64,000 bases of DNA from Dugong dugon. Lineage: Eukaryota > Chordata > Mammalia > Sirenia > Dugongidae. Shown here one piece after another: positions 58,592 to 64,000 of the stretch. The translations under genes were made by a program, and so were the position numbers. Location: NCBI GenBank assembly GCA_030035585.1, contig CM057469.1:61831501-61895500 (forward strand), given 5' to 3'. The notes under the pieces are model-generated. The model was not told where the DNA came from. It saw nothing but the letters and a program-made list of their open reading frames with translations, and searched no databases. Within the stretch, counting starts at the first letter, position 1; each line of letters begins with the position of its first letter.

Positions 58592-58763
58592 TAACTGCAA
58601 CACCATAGGACAGAGTAGAATGGCCCCATAGGATTTCCTAGACTGTAATCTTTCCTGGAACACATCGCCAGGTCTTTTCTCCTGCAGAGCAGTTGCTGGG
58701 TTCAAACTGAGGACCTTTTTGCTTAGCCGCCGAGTGCTTTAACCATTGCACCAGCAGGGCTCC
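58592..58763 (-). mobile_element. AfroSINE, long form, antisense, tail lost
   Basis: ACCATAGGACAGAGTAGAATGG, middle block ACATCGCCAGGTCTTTTCTCC, CTTTAACCATTGCACCAGCAGG. Confidence 0.88.
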
Positions 58764-59466
58764 TTTGAATGAGAGGTACCAGGGATAATGCTTGAAATCC
58801 CATTATCAGTATGAGACTATCTTCCCCCCGCCCCCACTTCTCAAAATGATGCCGTTCTCATTTTTGTTTTCAGATAAACACTTCATATTTTACAGTGTTT
58901 TCTACCACACCATTTGATAGTTTTAATTATTTTGGAACATCAACCGTGATCGCTACCAAAATGTAGAAAAATGAATTTACCGGGTTAACTTCTTTGTTAG
59001 CTGAATTGCTACATGTACCTTTTTCAACAAGAACAAAAAAGATAAATTAGAATAAAACAGAAAATAATAAGCAAAAATAGTGCTGTTCTGATACAAGGAC
59101 TTGAGTTTGGGAAGTATACCAGCCTCATTTTCTCAAAAGCACTACAAAAAGGAATAATCTTTATACATTTTCAATAAAAGGCAGTGATAATCACTCAAAA
59201 ATGTATAAATATACCTGTATAAATATTCCTAGAGGACATTCATCAGAATTAGTAATTATATCTTTGTTGTATTGTTCTTTTTTTAAAAAACTGATTTTTT
59301 ACATGTATATTTTATATTCAAATTCTCTTTACAGAAAATGGGAAAGGCAAAGGAAGTGAGACATAAAGGAAGGAAATGAAGAACTATAAATAGCAGCATA
59401 TTTCTTAGACCAGTAGTATCTTTCTTAGATCTGCAAAGTCTACTGGATAGAATCATGTTTACCCTC

Positions 59467-59965
59467 TTAGTCATCTAGTGCTGCTGTAACAGAAATACCA
59501 CAAGTGGATGGCTTTAACAAAGAGAAATTTATTCTCTCACATCTAGTAGGCTACACGTCCAAATTTGGGGCATCAACTCCAGGGGAAGGCTTTCTCTCTC
59601 TATCCGCTCTGGAGGAAGGTCCTTGTCATCAATCTTTCTCTGGTCGAGGAGCTTCTCAGGCACAGGAACCCCAGGTCCAAAGGATGCTCTTTGCTCCTAG
59701 TGCTGCTTTCTTAGTGGTATGAAGTCCCCATGTCTGTCTGCTCACTGCTTTTATATCTCAAAAGAGATTGGCATAAGACACTATCTAATTTTGTAGATCT
59801 CATCAATATAACCGCCATTAATCCATCTCACTATCATAGTGATAGGATTTACAACACATGGAAATCTCATTAGATGACAAAATGGTAGACAATCATACAA
59901 TACTGGGAATCATGATACAGCCAGTGGACAGATATTTTGGGGGGGGCAGAATTCAATCCATGACA
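59467..59965 (-). mobile_element. Solo MaLR LTR, antisense, in gene B intron 1
   Basis: TTAGTCATCTAGTGCTGCTG ... GAATTCAATCCATGACA, flanked by CCCTC at 59462-59466 and 59966-59970 (5-bp target duplication). It sits only 250 bp upstream of the SCR1 exon. Confidence 0.9.
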
Positions 59966-60213
59966 CCCTCTTCCTCTGAATTTACATTTTTGTGTGATTG
60001 TAATCTTGGAGGTATTTACAAAAGATACACACATGATGTGACTCCAAAACTGACCTCATCAAACAGCTTTGTAGGTTTAGAAACAGATTTTTCCAGTCCC
60101 CAAATAACTAATAGAAGTGGACAAATTCAGCTAAATATTATAATAGAATAATTAATGTCATTATTTAAAGTATTATTTTTCATTAACCTACAGATTGTTT
60201 TGTTTTTCCCAAG

Positions 60214-60408
60214 AGAGAACTTGCAATTTTCCAGAAATAAAACATGGAAGAACATATGGTGAAAATCAACCTAAACAAAACTTCCCAGTTGCTATAGGAA
60301 AATATTTCTACTATACCTGTGATCATAGCTATGTATCTGCTTCACAGTCTCTCTGGACTCGAATAACCTGCACAGAGGAAGGATGGTCACCAACACCAAA
60401 GTGTCGCA
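60214..60408 (+). CDS. CFHR: Gene B exon 2: SCR1 sushi domain
   Basis: A 195-bp exon (65 codons), phase 1-1, acceptor CCCAAG at 60208-60213 and donor GTGAGT at 60409. One full sushi domain: Cys I in ERTCNFPEIKHG, Cys II in YFYYTC, Cys III in RITC, Trp in EEGWSP, Cys IV in TPKC. The first half (CNFPEIKHG, ENQPKQNFPVAIGKYF) resembles factor H SCR6 and CFHR3/4 SCR1, whereas the second half (SQSLWTRITCTEEGWSPTPKC) is almost the CFHR1/2/5 SCR1 text, giving a mixed domain. Counting from the leader Met, a Tyr is at 34 but Pro at 39, where human CFHR1 has the dimer-forming tyrosines 34 and 39. No damage seen. Confidence 0.94.
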
Positions 60409-60647
60409 GTGAGTAAATGCTCTCACCATTATCTGGAAGAATCATCCATGAGTGGCGTGAGATGTGCCAGAAGGGATCAGAGAGTCTTCACAATCATAAG
60501 GGTGGGGACTAGATAAGCAGGCAAAGATAATATATGTCATTCTTCTTCTTTTTATAAGGAGTCATTCACGTAAATCTAATAAGAAAAATATATATATACT
60601 TTTGCTAAATATTTTAATATCTAAATATTTTAGTTTCAAACACTACT
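60409..60647 (+). other. Gene B intron 2, left part
   Basis: Short unique stretch before the L1. No feature. Confidence 0.55.
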
Positions 60648-63136
60648 TTTTTTATTGTGCTTTAAGTGAAAATTTACAGTTCAAGTCAGTTTCTCATACA
60701 AAAATTTATACAGCCATTGCTATGTGACCCCAGCTGCTCTGCGTATAATGTAACAGCACACTCCTCCTTTCCACCGTGGATTTCCTGTGACCATTCAACC
60801 AGCTCCTGTCCCTTTTTGCCTTCTCATCACGCCTCCAGATAAGACACTTAGTCTCATGTATCTACCTGAGCTAAGAAGCACTCTCTTCATGAGTATCATT
60901 TTATGTCCCATAGTCTAGTCTAATCTTTGTCTGAAGAGTTTGGCTTCGGGAATGGATTCACTTCTAGAGAGTCCAGGGGCCATGTCTTCTGGGGTCTCTC
61001 CAGATTCAGTCAGACCATTAAGTCTGATCTTTTTACTAGAATTTGAGTTCTGTATCCTACTTTTCTTCTGCTCTGCCAGGGACTCTCTGTTGTGTTCCCT
61101 GTCAGGGCGGTCACTGGTGGTAGCCAGGCGCCATCTAGTTCTTCTGGTCTCAGGCTGATGGAGTCTCTGGTTTATGTGGCCCTTTCTGTCTCCTGGGCTA
61201 ATATTTTCCTTGTGTCTTTGGTGGTCTTCATTGTCCTTTGCTCCAAGTGGGTTGTGACAAATTGATGCATCTTAGATGGCCACTCACTAGCTTCTAAGAC
61301 TCCAGATGGCACTCACCAAAGAGGGATGAAGAATATTTTCTTAATAAACTTTATTATGCCAATTGATCTAGATGTCCGGGAAACCATGGTCCCCAGACCC
61401 CCGTCCCTCCTACTCTGTCCCTCGAAGTGTTTGGTTGCATTCAGAAAACTCCTTAGCTTTTGGTTTAGTCCAGTTGTGTTGATTTCCCCTGTAGTGTGTT
61501 GTCCTTCCCTTCTCTTAAGATAATTCTTGTCTACTATCTAGTTAGTGAATACCCCTTCCCCTCCCTCCCTTCCCTCGTAGCTATCAAAGAAAGTTTTCTG
61601 TGTTTAAACCTCTTCTTGAGTTCTTGTAATAGTGGTCTTATACAATATTTGTCCTTTTGCGATTCACTAAATTCACTCAGCATAATAGCTTCTGGATTCC
61701 GCTGTGTTATGTTTCACAGATTCATCGTTCTTCATCATTGCATAGTATTCCACTGTGTGAATACACCATAATTTTTTCTCCATTTGTCCGTTGATAGGCA
61801 CTTAGGCTGTTTCCATCTTTTTGCTATTGTGAACAGTGCTGCAATAAACATGGGTGTGCATATAACACTTCATGTGAAGGCTCTGATTTTTCTAGGATAT
61901 AATTCAAGGAGGAGGTTTCTGGATTGTATGGTACTTCTGTTTCTAGATTTTTGAGGAAGTGTCAAATCAATTTCCAAAGTGGTTGTACCATTTTACATTC
62001 CTATCAACAGCGTATAAGTGTTCCAGTCTCTCCACAACCTCTCCAACATTTATTGTGCTTTTTGGATTAATGTTAGCCTTGTTGGGCTGAGATGTCATCT
62101 CTTTGTAGGTTTCATTTCCATTTCTCTAATGGCTAATGATTGTGACCATTTCCTCACACGTCTGTTAGCTGCCTGAATGTCTTCTGGTGAAGTGCCTGTT
62201 CATATCCTTTGTCCATTTTTTAATTGGGTTATTTGTCTTTTCATTGTTGAGGTTTTGCAGTATCTTGTAGATTTCAGAGATTAGACGCTGATCAGATTTG
62301 TCAGTCAGATTTTTTTTCCCAGTCTGTAGGTTGTCTTTTTACTCTTTTGGTGAAGTCTTTTGATGAGCATAAGTGTTTGATTTTTAGGAGCTCCCAGTTA
62401 TCTAGTTTCTCTTCTGGTGTTTGTGCATTGTTACTTTCGGTTTGTATTCTGTTTATGCCATGTATTAGGGCTCCTAACCTTGTCCCTAGTTTTTCTTCCA
62501 TTATCTTTATTGCTTTAGATTTTATATTTAGGTCTTTGATCCATTTTGAGTTAGTTTTTGTGCATGCTGTTAGGCATGGGTCTTGTTTCATTTTTTTGCA
62601 GATGGATATCCAGTTATACTAGCACCATTTGTTAAAGAGACCATCTTTTCCCCAATTAACAGACTTTGAGCCTTTGTCAAATATCAGCTGCTGATAGGTG
62701 GTTGAATTTATGTCTGGATTTTCAATTCTGTTCTGTCGGTCAATGTATCTGTTGTTGTACCAGCACCAGGCTGTTTTGACTATTGTGGCAGTATAATAGT
62801 TTCTAAAGTCAGGTAGTGTGAGGCCTCCCACTTTGTTTGTCTTCTTGAGAAATGCTTTACTTATTTGGGACTCTTCCCTTTCCATGTGAAGTTGGTGTTT
62901 GTTTCTCCATCTCATTTAAAAATGTCATTGGAATGTGGATTGGGATTGCACTGTGTCTGTAGATTTCTTTGGGAAGGGTTGTCATTTTCACAAGTCTTCC
63001 TATTCATGAGCAAGGTATGTTTTTCCACCTACGTAGGTCTCCTGGTTTCTTGCAGTAGTGTCTTGTAGTTTTCATTGTATAGGTCTTTTCCATCTCTGAT
63101 TAGATGTATACATATTTTATCTTTTTAGGGGTTATT
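60648..63136 (-). mobile_element. 5'-truncated L1, antisense, in gene B intron 2
   Basis: Starts with an antisense poly(A) (TTTTTTTA at 60646-60654), 3'UTR (CCTCCTTTCCACCGTGGATTTCC near 60764), then ORF2 antisense to about 63130. A possible target duplication is AAACACTAC (60640-60648) with AAATACTAC (63139-63147). Its right half is the partner of the L1 at 1-622. Confidence 0.88.
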
Positions 63137-63721
63137 TAAATACTACTTTTAAATACAATAATTTTAACAGCTAATATTTAATTTACTCATTTTACCATTG
63201 TGTGAACACAGCTTTTTTTCCATGGAACTTCATGTTTTGTATACTTCATGTAAAATTTGATATTCTTTTGAATATTCAAAATGCAATTTTGTTCATACTA
63301 TTTTCATAATTTTCATGTTTTCCAGTATCACATCTTTTAGTTCCTTAATATTAATATGTTATTCTTTCAATGAATGTAGAGACAAGGCAGAAAGTGAAAA
63401 AGAAAAGATCCTGACTGAGAAAACAAAGGGGAGTACACTAAGGAGATAAAAGTCTTTTGCCTCCACCTCTGGAAAGCAACTCTTGAGAATCAAATGAGGA
63501 ATAAAAATACCAATTTTTTTTTTTAATATCTAAGAAAGTCTTACAAATAAAAACTGCATTCTATTACAAAGATTGATGGAATTGCATATTTATTTTTCTT
63601 TCCTATCATGCATAAACTAATTTTTAAGTAACTAATTTTTACACATTTCTCTTTTGGAGATTGTAAAATGCAATACTTTTTAAATTCCATGTTACACATT
63701 ATTCATCTTTTGGGTCTTTAG
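63137..63721 (+). other. Gene B intron 2, right part
   Basis: Nearly identical to 623-1204. Acceptor TTGGGTCTTTAG ends at 63721. No gene. Confidence 0.75.
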
Positions 63722-63898
63722 GACTGTGCTTTTTTCCTTCAGTGGAAAATGGGCATTCTTCATCTTCAGGACAAATACATCTGGAAGGTGACACTGTCCA
63801 AATTTTATGTGCCATGGGCTACAAACTTGCAAATAATCAGAGCAGCATTACATGTACAGAAGATGACTGGTCCTCTCCTCCCAAATGCAGCCCTGCCG
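63722..63898 (+). CDS. CFHR: Gene B exon 3: SCR2 sushi domain
   Basis: A 177-bp exon (59 codons), phase 1-1, AG at 63720-63721 and GTAAGT donor at 63899. A complete sushi domain: Cys I in [10 protein letters not shown], Cys II in VQILC, Cys III in SSITC, Trp in EDDWSPP, Cys IV in PKC. LCFFP, VENGHS and HLEGDTVQI are the hallmarks of CFHR1/2/5 SCR2 (an SCR7-derived domain) and differ from CFHR3/4. In those proteins SCR1-2 form the dimerisation unit. Joined to exon 2 the codon is AGA. This is the intact counterpart of the damaged exon 1205-1383. Confidence 0.95.
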
Positions 63899-64000
63899 GT
63901 AAGTAAAATATTGTCCTGTAAGTGCCGGGTATGTTTTTGATGTTATAAAGAAATAACTAATTAAATATATGCATCACTGCTTTTCTTGTTATTGTAACCT
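63899..64000 (+). other. Gene B intron 3, start
   Basis: GTAAGT donor followed by intron matching 1384-1485. Cut by the window end. Confidence 0.85.

Larger units (their letters stand above)
55858..60213 (+). other. Gene B intron 1
   Basis: 4.36 kb with GTAAGT donor and a TTTTGTTTTTCCCAAG acceptor. It holds four AfroSINEs and one MaLR LTR and is otherwise unique. No additional exon seen. Confidence 0.75.
55800..63898 (+). other. CFHR: Gene B: complement factor H-related gene, 3' part outside window
   Basis: Three intact exons on the + strand: leader (55800-55857), SCR1 (60214-60408), SCR2 (63722-63898), joined by phase 1 introns with consensus sites. The joined frame is open throughout. Further SCR exons are expected to the right. 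The first SCR2 intron carries the same L1 as gene A, which makes it a paralogous unit. Confidence 0.9.
62505..64000 (+). repeat. Segmental duplication, copy 2 (partner 1-1481)
   Basis: Direct repeat of the window's first 1.48 kb, including the L1 end, intron and SCR2 exon. This copy keeps the exon intact. Confidence 0.93.

Overview
The window is mammalian genomic DNA, AT-rich and packed with retrotransposons. The organism is very probably an afrotherian, and among these a paenungulate such as an elephant. At least fifteen tRNA-derived AfroSINE copies or fragments are present in both orientations, including the short form that lacks a middle block. There are also fragments of an afrotherian RTE-clade LINE, which supplies the AfroSINE tail. 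No species is proved by the sequence.

The only host protein-coding content I can support is two tandem complement factor H-related (CFHR) genes on the + strand, both built from sushi (SCR/CCP) exons with phase 1-1 introns. Gene A enters from the left. It shows a decayed SCR2-type exon (1205-1383) and, about 25 kb later, three intact exons equivalent to factor H SCR18, SCR19 and SCR20 (26537-26713, 30810-30992, 31773-31981 with the stop). Its leader and SCR1 would lie upstream. Gene B starts at 55800 with a CFHR3/4-like signal peptide exon, followed by SCR1 (60214-60408) and an intact SCR2 (63722-63898), and then leaves the window. The SCR2 regions of the two genes, including the intron and an L1 insertion just upstream, are a segmental duplication (1-1481 versus about 62505-64000), so A and B are paralogous units about 62.5 kb apart.

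Repeat layout. 1-620: L1. 1.8-4.9 kb: AfroSINEs around an unexplained CpG-rich island (1947-3800). 6-9.8 kb: LTR-like sequence, a class I ERV env remnant, and an old L1 split by a MaLR LTR. 11.2-12.6 kb: RTE LINE split by another LTR. 14.96-24.25 kb: sense L1 with perfect 16-bp target duplications, carrying a nested AfroSINE and a complete MaLR provirus. 27.2-30.3 kb: old L1 with a younger L1 inside it. 32.3-40.1 and 41.9-49.2 kb: two near full-length antisense L1s that form most of the space between the genes. 49.2-52.4 kb: antisense ERV pol remnant. 53-60 kb: old L1, the gene B start and SINE/LTR insertions in intron 1. 60.6-63.1 kb: antisense L1.

CFHR proteins are secreted plasma proteins that modulate the alternative complement pathway by binding C3b/C3d and surface glycans through SCR19-20-like domains and, in some members, by dimerising through SCR1-2. 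Gene A has a frame-breaking SCR2 and lacks the first cysteine of its last domain, so its function is doubtful. All visible exons of gene B are intact. I see no prokaryotic features, CRISPR array or novel multi-gene system. The most unusual features are the exon decay, the mixed character of gene B SCR1, the CpG island, and the tandem-monomer 5'UTRs of the L1s.
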